DNA of 34,218 nt. Origin: Phialocephala subalpina (lineage: Eukaryota > Ascomycota > Leotiomycetes > Helotiales > Mollisiaceae). Location of the stretch: positions 420,180-454,397 of the forward strand of contig FJOG01000038.1 in assembly GCA_900073065.1 (NCBI GenBank), given 5' to 3'. Positions 10,049 through 21,535 of this stretch are shown here, one piece after another; position 1 is the stretch's first letter, and the number at the start of each line of letters is the position of its first letter. Under the pieces are notes generated by a model. It ran no database searches. It had not been told where the DNA came from and saw only the letters and a program-made list of their open reading frames with translations. The position numbers and the translations under genes were made by a program.

Positions 10049-11097
10049 TTAGGTGGGCATTTCCGAATAATGCTGCACAGGTACAGCCTTGCCCGGAACT
10101 TCCTGACCCCTATAACCACTATCCATCTCTTGAGTCCTCCAAGTTGCATCCATTTCAGAAGGATGCTCAGCCCTCACTGCATTTGGGTCTAACATGGATC
10201 CGTATGTATACGGCGGCTCCGCCTCCGGGCCTCCTGCTTTCTTCTTTTTCCGCAAGAAGAGGACTGCACCAGCTATTGCAAGAGCTCCTAGAACGGCCCC
10301 AACAGCTATTCCTGCCTTAGCTCCGGTGCTCAGCCCACTGTTTGTTGATGAAGGGGAAGGAGAAGGACTCGAGGAATTGGTGACTGTTGAAACAGTAGCT
10401 GGCAACGTCGTAGTCGAAGTGGTAGAAGAGGAGGAGGAGGATGGCAGATTCGTTGATGAACTCGAAGAACTCGTTGAGGTAGAGGATGAAGAGCTAGAAC
10501 TGCTAGTCGACTTCGTCAATGAGACTTGATTGTTGACAATGAACAGCCCTTCTCCGGCGTCGCAACATGTAGCGTTATTCTGCCCACAGCAGTAGGATCC
10601 ATCGTCGCATGCTGTGATCTCCACGTCGCCTGTAGCACCTGTTGTACCCGGTATCAGCGGCAGATCTTCAAGAGGCTTCGAATTGATGGAATTGGGTAGG
10701 GTCCGTACCAGCACCGGTTGTACAAAGCTTCAAACAATACGGAGATTCCCATGTCTGATCCGTACACGACTCTCTCCACAATTGAGTCCCTGTTATTCCA
10801 CACAATCCAAACGTATTCCCAGATCCGCACGCGTCGCCTCCGTTGTTCAGCACGCCGAGATGGCAGCACACTGGGAGAATGTCAATCAATTCGTCCCACC
10901 AAAGTACTAGAAACCCAGGGGCATTGCGGAGAGGAAGAATACGTACTAGAGACTGGAGCTGTGCCATTGCAGGGCTGGTATGTGTCGTCAATTGCTTCTC
11001 CGCCATGGAGGTAGCAAGTCGCGGATACAAAGCTCGTGAAAGAGAAGCACAAAAGCACGAATACCGTAAGAAACTTCTGGCAGATTGGCCCAGTCAT
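10049..11097 (-). CDS. Cys-rich, Ser/Thr-stalk type I membrane protein
   Basis: Three exons (introns 10871-10946 and 10639-10708) give exactly 300 residues. Residues 1-26 are a signal peptide ending in FVSA before TCYLHGG. The mature N-terminus (about 27-140) is cysteine-rich, with CC pairs (MCCHLG, YCCGQ, TCCDAG) and the pattern LWRESCTDQTW...PYCLKLC. A low-complexity Ser/Thr stalk spans about 146-209 and is probably O-mannosylated. One transmembrane helix (213-233, AGIAVGAVLGALAIAGAVLF) is followed by RKKKK as a stop-transfer signal and a tail of about 60 residues. This architecture is common among ascomycete plasma-membrane and cell-wall sensor-like proteins, but the Cys domain is not a WSC domain that I can confirm. 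Splice phases agree throughout. Function unknown, surface location likely. Confidence 0.85.
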
Positions 11098-11188
11098 TAT
11101 AGGACAGTTTGATCAAGAAGAGCAAAGAAACGCGTCTCTCCAACTCTCGATGAGAAATTGAACAATGGAAAACCTCACTCGAGGGAAC

Positions 11189-11565
11189 TCACCTCCTGGT
11201 GCCTCCTGGATTTTCATGTTCCAGGGCGTCCTGCCGCTTCTGTGCCGCAGCCCTCGTCCAGAATTGGTAGCGCTCATCTTGTGTTAATCTTACATTCAGC
11301 CAAAGATCGACCTTGGAGTGCCACCAAGGCAGACGGTATTTTGGGTTGCGGCTGCAGAACCTTGGGGGCCGAACCGCAGCGTGAAAACGTTATCCATGGG
11401 ATATCTACCACGACGCTGGGGAGGTATTTTCGAATGTCCTTGACTCTCCATCAGTTCTTCATGAATGTCAGATATGGTCTCCGGTGGGAACGATTCCTGT
11501 GGCTGTTTGGAACCTTGATGTGGTGTTGAAGAGACCGACGGGCAGAAGTTAGTTGACTTCAGCAA
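11189..11565 (-). pseudogene. possible short conserved gene, frame-shifted
   Basis: Two adjoining minus-strand segments read like one protein. The first (open at least 11565-11296; in-frame ATG at 11451, MESQGHSKIPP) contains RRGRYPMDNVFTLRFGP. The second, shifted by one nucleotide and open from 11389 to TGA at 11189-11191, contains RNPKYRLPWWHSKVDLWLNV and DERYQFWTRAAAQKRQ. The second has no start codon of its own. The junction lies near a C run (about 11365-11372), which suggests an indel. I do not recognise the family; the basic, Trp-rich character would suit a small mitochondrial or ribosome-associated protein, but that is a guess. No upstream exon was identified. Confidence 0.3.
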
Positions 11566-12308
11566 TCTCCACCGCAGCGGAACGGAACGCCGCCCCTCCC
11601 TTCACGTGATCGTCCCATCTCCCTCGAATCCTTCGTGCTTTCTTCCTTCTCTCGCATAGATTATTCGCCTTCGAGTGGACTTCAGATGAATGCCACACCT
11701 TCACTCAAACGCCTTTATGTTGCACATCGTCCTTGTGGCGGTTCCGCGCGTGGGCTGTTGAAAAGTGGACTTGTGATGGCACAATCGCCGCAATTGGGAT
11801 CTGGACTTCATTGACGTTCCGCCCCTGTGGAGATTTGAGGTGGGAACATCGCGCGCGATTCCGTGCAAGACGGCGAAATGTGTGAGGATTGCGCTGAATA
11901 TTCCGCGTTTGAAGCACAATTAGCGATAAGAATTCTACTGCAGGTCTAAATCATGATGTGTTTGGGAGGCTGAGGGTGCTTGATGGTGAAAGTGTTGTGT
12001 TGAAGATTGAAGGTGGGGCAGGGTGGAAGAGATAGTGGCGATTTTGACGATGTCTGTTTCCTGTAACGAACAAATGGAGAAGTTTCTGTAATGGATAGAC
12101 ATTGGCTTTCATGTTAACTCTCAAGAAGATATTCCAGTCTGGGAGTCACTTCCGTTCTTGCTCGAGGGGACATGAGAAAGGGTTCTGGGAGGAAAGTGCA
12201 AATCAGGTTTCATCAACTTCGATGAAGTTACTGCAAGTAGCATGAAGCCCTCGATCTTGGTATAGTTTCTATTTTCCAAGTATAGAATGCATACAAAAGA
12301 ATCACCAG
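11566..12308. other. intergenic up to assembly gap
   Basis: No reading frame with protein-like composition, domain motif or splice structure. It lies between the possible short gene and the assembly gap. Confidence 0.5.
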
Positions 12309-12893
12309 NNNNNNNNNNNNNNNNNNNNNNNNNNNNNNNNNNNNNNNNNNNNNNNNNNNNNNNNNNNNNNNNNNNNNNNNNNNNNNNNNNNNNNNNNNNN
12401 NNNNNNNNNNNNNNNNNNNNNNNNNNNNNNNNNNNNNNNNNNNNNNNNNNNNNNNNNNNNNNNNNNNNNNNNNNNNNNNNNNNNNNNNNNNNNNNNNNNN
12501 NNNNNNNNNNNNNNNNNNNNNNNNNNNNNNNNNNNNNNNNNNNNNNNNNNNNNNNNNNNNNNNNNNNNNNNNNNNNNNNNNNNNNNNNNNNNNNNNNNNN
12601 NNNNNNNNNNNNNNNNNNNNNNNNNNNNNNNNNNNNNNNNNNNNNNNNNNNNNNNNNNNNNNNNNNNNNNNNNNNNNNNNNNNNNNNNNNNNNNNNNNNN
12701 NNNNNNNNNNNNNNNNNNNNNNNNNNNNNNNNNNNNNNNNNNNNNNNNNNNNNNNNNNNNNNNNNNNNNNNNNNNNNNNNNNNNNNNNNNNNNNNNNNNN
12801 NNNNNNNNNNNNNNNNNNNNNNNNNNNNNNNNNNNNNNNNNNNNNNNNNNNNNNNNNNNNNNNNNNNNNNNNNNNNNNNNNNNNNNNNNNNNN
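12309..12893. other. assembly gap (585 N)
   Basis: 585 consecutive N. Its size may be an estimate from read pairing. Open frames drawn across it are artefacts. It lies about 95 nt beyond the 3' end of the GH76 coding region. Confidence 1.
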
Positions 12894-12987
12894 CTCCAAT
12901 AAAATGCCAGAAAGCCAGCCAACTGATATCTCCCACCCAAACTCCCAAAATGCCAACAACGATATACAAACAGCCCAATTGAGGCTT

Positions 12988-14520
12988 CTACGAGATACAT
13001 AACGTAACGCTCCCCCCAAAGACACCAATAAGCATCAAGGCTGTCAAAAATCCAGCCCCAACTCTATCTCCTGTAGTAACAGGCGTAACAATCAAATCAT
13101 CCGCCGTACTACTACTTCCACTCCCCGCATTAACATCCCCCTCACTGCTCCCCGTCCCTTTCACCGCGGACACCCACCCCGCCGCCCCATCCACCAAATT
13201 ACTCTGTACGATCTCCAACACCGCCATCTGTTCTCCTACCCCAAGACTCCCATCATTGCTTCCAGTGGTCCATTTTAATCCGCATTGTGTTCCAGAATTT
13301 CCTGCGGTGCAACTTTTGACGGCGGCGGTAGCGGAAGAGGCGATGAGGGGCATGATGGTACTGTGGGTGAAAGGGGCAAGTTCGGCGGTTGCGGCGAGCC
13401 AGCGGGTGAAGTAGGCTTTGAAGGACTTTTGGTCCGTGTTGCATTTGCTGGTTTCGCAGGGTTCGTACATGATGCCGTTTTCGAAGAAGACGGTCGAGGC
13501 GTTGAGGAGGCCGTTTACCCGTTCTTGCCAGAGTGCAGAGCCGTTTGTCTGTTGCTTATGTTAGCTTGAGTGTAAGGAGGGAAAGGGTGAAGGGGGAAGT
13601 ACGTGGTTGTACATTGCTGCAGCTCCGAGGAGGTAAATACCGGCGTTGTAGGTCCAGGTGTTGTGGTCTTTTGAGGTGCAGTTGTCGGTGTTTTGCGTTC
13701 CGTCGAATACTTTGTATTCGGGGGACATCAATCCGACTGCGTACATCCAATCCCAAGTCTTTACTGCCCAGTCCGAGTATGTTGTGTTTCCGGTGTATAA
13801 TGCTAGCCTGGTAGCAAGATTGAAGAAACAGCCGTTCGAGATGCTGTTCTTGTAGTTGTATCCGCTATTGAATGTGAAAATCTGCCATCGTAGTCCCCCT
13901 GCACATGTCGAGGTATCCCATCTTGCTGCTTGTGTGTTGAACACTCCCTGTGCGAGGGCTAACCAGCCGGGACTTCCAGATGGCGGATCTGCGAATTTCG
14001 TCTCTGCTGCTGTCATAGCTGCCATTCCCCAGAATCCTTGATCGTCGTTTCCTTCGGTCTTCGTTTGGTTCAGGGGCATAAAGTCGGCATCGTCTCCGGC
14101 TTGGTGGAGTAGTGCTTGTTGTGTTACTGCGTTGTATGTTGTGTCGCCTGTGTAGTACCAATAATTTATCATCGTACCGAACCTATTCTCCTTGTCAGAA
14201 GAACATTTATGGGCACGTTGGGAAGTTGGGGAGGCTTACATTGCGCCAGCTTCCCACCTGTGAGGAAAGTAAGTCAGTAACTTCTCCACGATTTGGGAGG
14301 GAATAAATGTATGTACGTACCAATAATATGGATCTGGCAAGTTCCCAGGCACGTCTCCAGTATTGTTGCCTGTGTAATAGCTCATCAAATCAAATGCCAC
14401 AGTTCCTGCTGCTTTCTTGATCGAGTCCGTCGATGTGAGGTCGAGTGTGATTGCCGCATCTGCTCCATGGCCTGCAAGCAAGCAGAAAACCCCAACACGT
14501 GCAAATGAATTAATTCTCAT
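12988..14520 (-). CDS. GH76 endo-alpha-1,6-mannanase (DFG5/DCW1-like)
   Basis: Four exons (introns 14258-14320, 14183-14239, 13549-13602) give 452 residues with every phase consistent. An N-terminal signal peptide ([19 protein letters not shown]) precedes [15 protein letters not shown], the family start. The active-site Asp pair is in GNDDQGFWG (D119-D120). Other conserved segments are [42 protein letters not shown] and [20 protein letters not shown] Ser/Gly-rich stretch (SGSSSTADD) and a final hydrophobic tail indicate a GPI anchor. DFG5/DCW1 proteins are thought to cut and transfer GPI-linked mannoproteins into wall glucan. Start chosen at 14520 because the signal peptide begins there; an upstream in-frame ATG at 14604 would bury it. 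Exon 2 is only 18 nt. Confidence 0.95.
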
Positions 14521-15480
14521 GATCTTAAGGTCTGGAATGTGAACGAGTTTTGCGATGCCAAGTAGAAATTGTCGAGTTTTAAATGAGCGGACAACGAGAG
14601 ACAAGATGCAGAGAAAATGCTTGAATATTCAAAAACGACAGCCGTGTACAGAAAATGTAACAAACATCACAACGAGAGAAACAATGGAAGAGCGGGAGAT
14701 GCCATCAGAAGGTCCAGCACAGCCATGATCGTCTGTCTCTTCTTCGGTGCCCAGACGACCAATGCTCATTATATTCTGGCATTATTGCGCGTCGGCCAAT
14801 CTCTCAGGGGAAGATTCAGTGGTATTTGGAGATGCCCAGAGTCTTGGGAGCGCCATCGACAGGATCAACAGGCACAAGAGCGTTAGAAGGTGGAGCCGCC
14901 AAGGGCTCGGAAATGGAGTGTCGAGACGCCGACAAGCGTTGGCGAGCTTCGCATTCTCGGGATGACAGTGACAGGAGACTCCAGATGAAAAACTTGATGA
15001 TATCCCCTCCTTTAAATACCGTAGATAGATACCTTTTGGAGTTCTGGCTGAAGTCCAGCTGGGCAATACCTTAAACAGAAAGAATGCCAATTCGCACCTG
15101 CAGCACGGTAGTCCGAGTGGAACATACCTCAGCACGGTGAGATGTGTGGAATGATGACACAAACCACGCAATGAAAGTTTGCTGCTCTGGAAGTGCATCC
15201 AGTTCTTGAAGTTTAGATCGTGAGCCTCTCAAGATGCAGATGCCGATTCCGATTCCGATTCCGAACTCCACTACTCCGAATCTAGTCTAGCATTTCTCGT
15301 ATCACGTGCAAGCCCATGTTGACACAGCAACCCTCGTCGCGCCTTCATTTATCATCATAATAAACAAGGGTCCCTGTCATCCCATCAACAACTTCAATCA
15401 ACAATCACGACAACCACGCCCATCACGCCGATGTAAATCAATCATCGAATAGATTGCATTTCCCATTATTCATTATCATC
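14521..15480. other. divergent intergenic region
   Basis: Lies between the divergently transcribed GH76 and BRCT genes and must hold both promoters. It contains a short GATTCC repeat of about 3.5 units at 15244-15264. The open frames here (for example 14782-15198 minus) lack protein-like composition. Confidence 0.6.
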
Positions 15481-18400
15481 ATGGAGGACCCAACTCAACC
15501 CCCACCAAAGCGCATCACCAGAGCCAGAGCCGCGGCCAAAGATACAGCTCCAGGCCTGAAGACTGCCAAAATCGCTACTGCCTCCTCGAAAGCCAAAGTT
15601 ACTAGGAGTGTGTCGACCACGAAGCGCAAAACAAGATCAGACGACAATCACGAAGATGAAGAACAACAGCCCCAGCCCCAGCCCCAGCCCGAAGAAATAA
15701 TCGAACCAAAAACAAGATCTACTCGCGGAAGTACGTTCTCCCATCTTCTTTCTCCTACTATTGTCCCTGATTGAGCCGGTCTTTTCGCATGAATGCTTCG
15801 GATGAAATGGTATTGACAATGTTTGCAGGACCAAAGAAAGCAGTCGACCCCGAACCAGAGCCTGAAATGAACGAACCGCCAGTGAGAGCAACTCGTGCCA
15901 AGAAGTCCGCAGTCGAAACTCCTGCGCCGGAGACAATCGGGCCCAGAGCCACAAGAGGACGAGGTGCAAAGAAGGTAGAGGTGCCAGAGGAGGAGGCCAT
16001 CGTGGTCGAGGAGCCCCCGAAAAGAGCTGTTCGTACTCGAGCTACAACCATCACAAAGGCCGCTCCCAAGAAGTCAGTGAAGTTCGAAGAGCCCGACAAG
16101 GAGAATGTCGTTCCTATCACAGGCAACGCAAAAGGCAAGGCTAAAGCTGCAGAGCCTACTACCGGTCTACGAGCCAAGCCTGTGCGAAAGCCCGCAGCAC
16201 CTGCTCGTACAACTCGAGGTCGTGCAAAGTCTGTTGTGGAGGAGGACGAGCAGAAGTCGTCCCCTCTCAGCCCAAAGAAAACAACACAAGTCTCCAAGGG
16301 AAATGCCTCTGAGGATGAGCTCGCTGTAGTCGAGAAGACACCAATGAAGCCACTCATGAAGAGTCCGGTTAAGCCCCCTGGAAGCGTCAGCGTTTTCGGA
16401 ACAGCAAAGAAGCTTGACTTCTCCACCGCCATTACTGCAAACAGAGCCGTGATGCCCTCAACACAAGACTCGAAGGGCTCCATTGTTGCAAGCCCAGCTC
16501 GTCGCCCTCCACAATCGCCTTTCAAAGAGTCCATGAAGACCTCTCCTTCCAGGGCGGGACTTAGTGTATCAATGCTCAAGTCGCCATTTAAGATGTCTCT
16601 TCCGGCTCCAAAGACAGCTCCAGAAAACTCGCCTTTCAAGGCTTCACTCCTTCAGTCTCCCGCTAGACGACCACAATCACCAACCAAGGTTACCGAGGCT
16701 GGCTCGCCGACTCGCTCCACTTCGACGTTTGCGGTAACACCCAAGGCAAGCACATTCAAGATCTCCAGATTTGCTACACCAAGAACAATCACACAGAGCC
16801 TTGCGCACCCCGGGGAAATGCTACCTCCGCCAACTCCTGCTCCTGCTGCTGTTTCTTCTACCCCGATGCCTGCTGAATCCACCAATGAGGCATTGAGCGT
16901 TGAGCCAAACCTGACTTTCTCTGGTCGTCTTTCGTCCATCATGCCACGAGATGTTGACCCTGCGTTCGCAAAGGACGACTCCATCCAAGAGGAGCCCATT
17001 TTTACAGCAGAAGAGTCAATCCAAGAGCAGACAGACAACACCTCACAAGTTCTCGAGAACGATGAGGTTGACGATCGTATGGCGGTCGATGAGCTTGACA
17101 CAATGTCTGTCGATCAGCCAGACACTATCGTTGTCGATGATCAGATGGATGAAAACACAACCACTCCACCATGCTCACCTAGACAGAGCACCGGAATTCC
17201 TCCTGCTTTCGCCTTGCGAGAGACAGATGAAAGCCCTTTCCATGACTCCGACTCCGAGTCTGAGGACGAACTGGCATCTTCGTCTCCTCGATACTCACCT
17301 GTTCCTCTTACAGTCTTCAAGACATCCTCCCACGACTTTGCTTCGTCGCCATCTACTCCTACTCCATTCACTGCATTATCCAAGACGCCGAAAACAGCGA
17401 CGAGACGATCTGAGTACAAGGAGAAGATTGGATTTACACCACTGGCTACTCAACTGAGCAACTGGATGGCAGCCAGTCCAGTCAAGTCCGAGAGCGATGC
17501 TTCAGGGACTGCACAGAACTCTCCTTCTCATGCCACCTTCGCTCAAGCCATTGAAGCTGCCGCTCAACCATCACCTGCTAAAAGCACCTTCTTCGAGGAT
17601 GAGATGTCTGTTCGCGACGAACTCGCCGCGGCCCCAGAGCTTCCTTCCCTTGAGTCCGATCTCTTCACGGAGAATTTCGAGCCTGTTGAGATTGACGAAG
17701 AGGATATGGCACTCGCCGAGGAGGCCGATGAGATGTCATTGTTGGAACCAGATGAGATTGAAGCTCCGGTACAGGAGAACATGTTCTCTCCTGACGAAGA
17801 AGCCGACATTACAGTGGTTCTAGAAGTACAAGAGGCAGTACAAGACGCTCCAGAGGAGGCTCAAGAGGTTGAGCAAGAAGATGCAGCTCCTGAAGTGGCA
17901 CTTTCCGAAGCCAGCCAAGAGTATGGCGATGAGAATGAGATCCCAATTGATCCCGTGTTGCTTGGTCTTCCAGAGGCACCTCAAGCTTGCACTCTTCGAG
18001 CTTTTGCAACCCCAAAACGCGTGCTGTCCGAGAGAGTCTGCCATACAGTCTCCAAGGTCCCCCTCAAGCCAGCTGCTGATCACACCCCAATGCGACCTTC
18101 GCCGTTGAAGCGAAGCGCCAGCATTTCTCGCTTGCCGAGTCAGAGACCATCAAGCACACTGACGCGCAAGAACACCGTCATTTCATACTCACCGACCAAA
18201 AGCACGCCGCGACGTCAAGCAGCTGAGCAAAGCCAAGATATTGTCATGCAGGACGCATTTGCAACTCCATCGAAAGGAGATGCTGTAGCATGGTCAACCA
18301 TGGGTACCCCTGCCCGTACACCCCGACGCGATCTCAATGCCAGTCTTCTCAAAGGTGCTGTCGTCTTCGTAGATGTTCACACTAGTGAGGGCGCGGACGC

Positions 18401-19278
18401 GAGTGCGCTTTTCACTGAGCTGCTCACTCAAATGGGCGCTCGATGTGTGAAGTCATGGAACTGGAATGGTAATCTCGAAGAGAAAGTTGGCATCACTCAC
18501 CTTGTCTTCAAGGACGGTGGAAAGCGAACACTCGAGAAGGCGAAGGAGACAAATGGCGTTGTCACTTGTGTTGGTGTAGGCTGGGTCTTAGAGTACGCTT
18601 CCCTTCTCCATCAGAAGTGAGCCTTTACTAATTTGCTACAGCTGCGAACGTGAGAACAAGTGGTTGGATGAATCGGCCTATGCTGTCGACACGGCCATGG
18701 TTCCAAGAGGTGGTCATAGAAGACGCAAGAGTATGGAGCCGCGAGCACTAGCTAACTTGAACGGGACACTTATTCCTTCTTCAGCTATGACCCCAGGTCG
18801 CAAGCCCCAAGGCCAGAACATTTCACCGACCAAGGAATTCCTCAATCTTGGCACTCCTGTCACCAACAAGAGTCGAAGAAGAGAGTCCGTACAATGGGTT
18901 CACTCACCCTCCAGTTCATCTTCGGACAACAACAACGATAACGAACAAACCCTAATGCTCTCACCTGTCCCTGCAACTCCAGCACCAGAGACCATCTCAG
19001 CCTACGGCGAGGATGGACTTTACGGTGACGAGACCCCAGGTAGCCAAACACCATACTTCCTTCACAAGGAGCAATTAGTCCAGAAGACTGCACCAGCTGG
19101 CAGAAGATATGTCGACACTGAGCAAGTCAACGGCTCAAGCAGGATCTCAATGGGAACTGGTTTCTTGAGCGAGAAGAAAGATGAGAGCGTGATGATGCGT
19201 CTTATGGCAGCCAGGAGGAAGAGTCTGCAGTGGGCTCCCAAGGTGGGAAGTCCTCTTGCAAGGGGCGAGCTGTTCTAG
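15481..19278 (+). CDS. AT-hook and BRCT-domain nuclear protein
   Basis: Three exons (introns 15731-15828 and 18593-18641) give 1,216 residues with no frame defect. The N-terminus is basic (KRITRARAAAKD), and an AT-hook core RGRPKK is created exactly across intron 1; RGRGAKK and TRGRAKS follow. Residues about 100-900 are low-complexity and rich in S/T-P sites, including repeated SPFK motifs (QSPFKES, KSPFKMS, NSPFKAS) of CDK/PP1-docking flavour, then long acidic tracts. A single BRCT domain lies at about 925-1020 (GAVVFVDVHTSEGADASALF, GITHLVFKDGGKRTLEKAKE, GVGWVLDCERENKWLDE, with the conserved Trp). A basic C-terminal tail follows. This suits a chromatin or DNA-damage/cell-cycle adaptor, remotely like microcephalin-type proteins; orthology is not established. 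ATG 15481 is the first in frame after an upstream stop. Confidence 0.9.
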
Positions 19279-19724
19279 GTTACGAAATATTGATGATGGG
19301 CTTACGCATACGAGAATGGCGTTCTGTTTTGCTTTTGTCGGGGTGTGGATTTGGATCGGTTGGGGACTGTTGGAGTATTGTTTGCATTCCATGTCGTGTT
19401 GTTAGTGCCGAGTGCTTGTTCTGTTCTTGCACTTGCAATTGGAATTGGAAATGAACGTGTTGATATTGAATTATTGATTACTCTGAGATCGTTCGTGATG
19501 CGCTATGTCCCGAGTCTTGTGGCAATGAAACTATTGCCGGAATAGGAAGTTGCGTAGATATACATGAGTCAGCAAATTCCCGCCAGATTTGGCCCACCTC
19601 ATTTCGTCAGCAGTAGGGCGCGCGCTGGTGGAGCCCCATTTCCCATTTTGATATCTCTTCGATATCTTCCCTCGTACCATTCTTTCGCTGAGACCATAAA
19701 TCCACGAGGAGAAGGTCAATCGTA
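19279..19724. other. intergenic
   Basis: Contains the 3' region of the BRCT gene and the promoter of the MFS gene. No further gene or clear motif is seen. Confidence 0.6.
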
Positions 19725-21535
19725 ATGAGTTTCGCAGCCACATTCACCACCTCCCCGGAATCCTCTGCGTCGATCACGGAGCTGGGCCCGCTTCCCGAAC
19801 CCTCACATCCATCATCCAAACCACATTCATGTGAAGTCTTCGAACCAGAAACAAGCAACGGATCAAATGAGCTGATTAGAGGTCGAAATGTTAGTCTTTC
19901 GAAAGAGAGAGCAGCGGTAGTAGTGGGCACGGTTGCGGGTATCAATTTCTTGAATACGATGGGGAGCTGGATTTTGACTGTTGCGTTACCGACGATGGCA
20001 AGGAGTGTGGGGTTGAGTGTGGGGTTGAGTGGGGAGTTGTTGCTTTGGTATGTACTCCTTATTCCTTCCCCCCGCGTCTTGATAGCTGTTGCAGGCCAGC
20101 GAGTATCTACGCTCTAACATGTGGATGTACACTTCTTCTTGCAGGCTCGATTGCCGATATTCTCGGTAAAAGACCAACTTTCCTTACTGGAACGTTCTTA
20201 TACGCAGCGTTCACGCTTGGTTGTGCGTTGTCGAGTACAGGGGCGGATTTGATTATTTTTAGGGGGTTGCAGGGGGTTAATATAAATTTATGTTTGACGA
20301 CTGCGGTGGGGATTGTGAGTACGAGTTTCCCGAGCGAGGAAAAGATGGGGAATAGGAGGAATGTGGCGTTTGCTGCTACCGGGGCGGCGAGTCCGGTAGG
20401 GTACACGGTTGGGTTGGTTTTGGGTGGTGTTTTTTTCAGTGTTGCGGGGTGGAGGGGTGAGTGCAATTTCTTCTAGAACCTCTGTTTCATTCCGAGAATG
20501 AGGAAAAATGAGCAGAGCGTTCGGTGCTGACGGAAATTATAGCTGCTTTCTATTTTGCCACCGGCCTCAATGCCTTGATATTTATCAGTGCATTCTTCGG
20601 ATTGTCCAAAGATGAATAAGCGACGACAGAAGAAAGGAGGATATGGTCAAGAGTGAAGAGTGAGATTGATTGGATCGGTGCTGCGATCGCGACGGTATCG
20701 ATTTCGCTGTTGAGTTATGTAATGGCGTACGTGCTTCCTCCGAACCGTTCGCTCGAGAACAGAAAGCTAATTTCAAGCAGCGTGGTAACGGGAAGTGCAG
20801 CAAGTATACGAGAAGTTCAAAACATTGTCTTGTTCTCGATTGCACTTGCTTTGATGGTATCATTCCCAATGTGGATGGGCAAACAGGAGCGCTTGTACCG
20901 ACCAGCGATCATCCCAAATTCTGTTTGGAAACAATCTGCTTTCACGACTACTTGCATCGTGGTCTTCTTGACATGGGGAGCGTTCAACTCCTTTGGATAC
21001 TTTGCCACACTCCTGTGAGCCCTCCTTCATCCATCAAAAGGGAAAGTACTGACGAGACATTCAGTTTCCAAGAAGTGCAATCTCTCAACCCGCTTGATGG
21101 CAATCATTAACCTAGACTGGTCCTTCTGGACTGCGGGATTTGTCGCTGTATTCTTGAGTCCAATGTCTTCTGATGGTAAGTACTCTCTTTTCTCTGATCT
21201 CCGTCGTTTCTCTCTTGCGTTGAAGCTCACCTGATGCAGTCCTCTACGCAATCTCCAACCTGATCATAACCGCCACCTTCCCATCATCAAAACAGTCTCT
21301 CGCAGGCGGCGTCTTCAACGCTGTCTCTCAAATCGGCAACTCCGTAGGCCTGACAGTCGGCGCTGTCATCGCGGCAAGCGTCAGTGCCAGCTCAAAAGAT
21401 CCTGGAAGCCCAGATGGATTAGAGAAGGTATTCAGAGCTACGTTCTGGGCGTGCTTTGCGGCTCTGGGAGTTGTTGCAATTGTAAGTGGACTAGGACTGA
21501 GGAAAGCTGGTAGGGTGGGTATAAAGAGTGATTGA
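19725..21535 (+). pseudogene. DHA-type MFS drug antiporter, inactivated
   Basis: Spliced along introns 20048-20094, 20457-20542, 20727-20780, 21015-21064 and 21176-21239, this reads as a 14-TM drug:H+ antiporter of about 520 residues. After a hydrophilic N-terminus come AGINFLNTMGSWILTVALP, a motif-A-like GSIADILGKRP, the FRGLQG motif, the antiporter signature ASPVGYTVGLVLGG, and near the end GGVFNAVSQIGNSVGLTVGA. Two lesions: an in-frame TAA at 20617-20619 (SKDE*ATTEER; CAA to TAA is a C-to-T change) and a +1 shift near 21093-21097, where QSLNP must continue as LMAIINLDWSFW. All splice junctions still work. The family exports toxins and drugs at the plasma membrane. As written it would stop after about 250 residues. 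Confidence 0.85.

Noticed and set aside
10194..10529. Acidic Glu-rich plus-strand frame
   Set aside because: It is the complement of the Ser/Thr stalk of the membrane protein.
12121..13028. Several long open frames across 12.1-13.0 kb on both strands
   Set aside because: They consist almost wholly of the N gap; only the GH76 3' end is real.
14782..15198. 138-codon minus-strand frame between GH76 and the BRCT gene
   Set aside because: Cys/Leu-rich chance composition, in a region that must serve as divergent promoter; no splice or motif support.
15758..16639. 293-codon open frame antisense to the BRCT gene
   Set aside because: A shadow of the Ala/Pro/Ser-rich low-complexity coding strand; no domain or splice structure.
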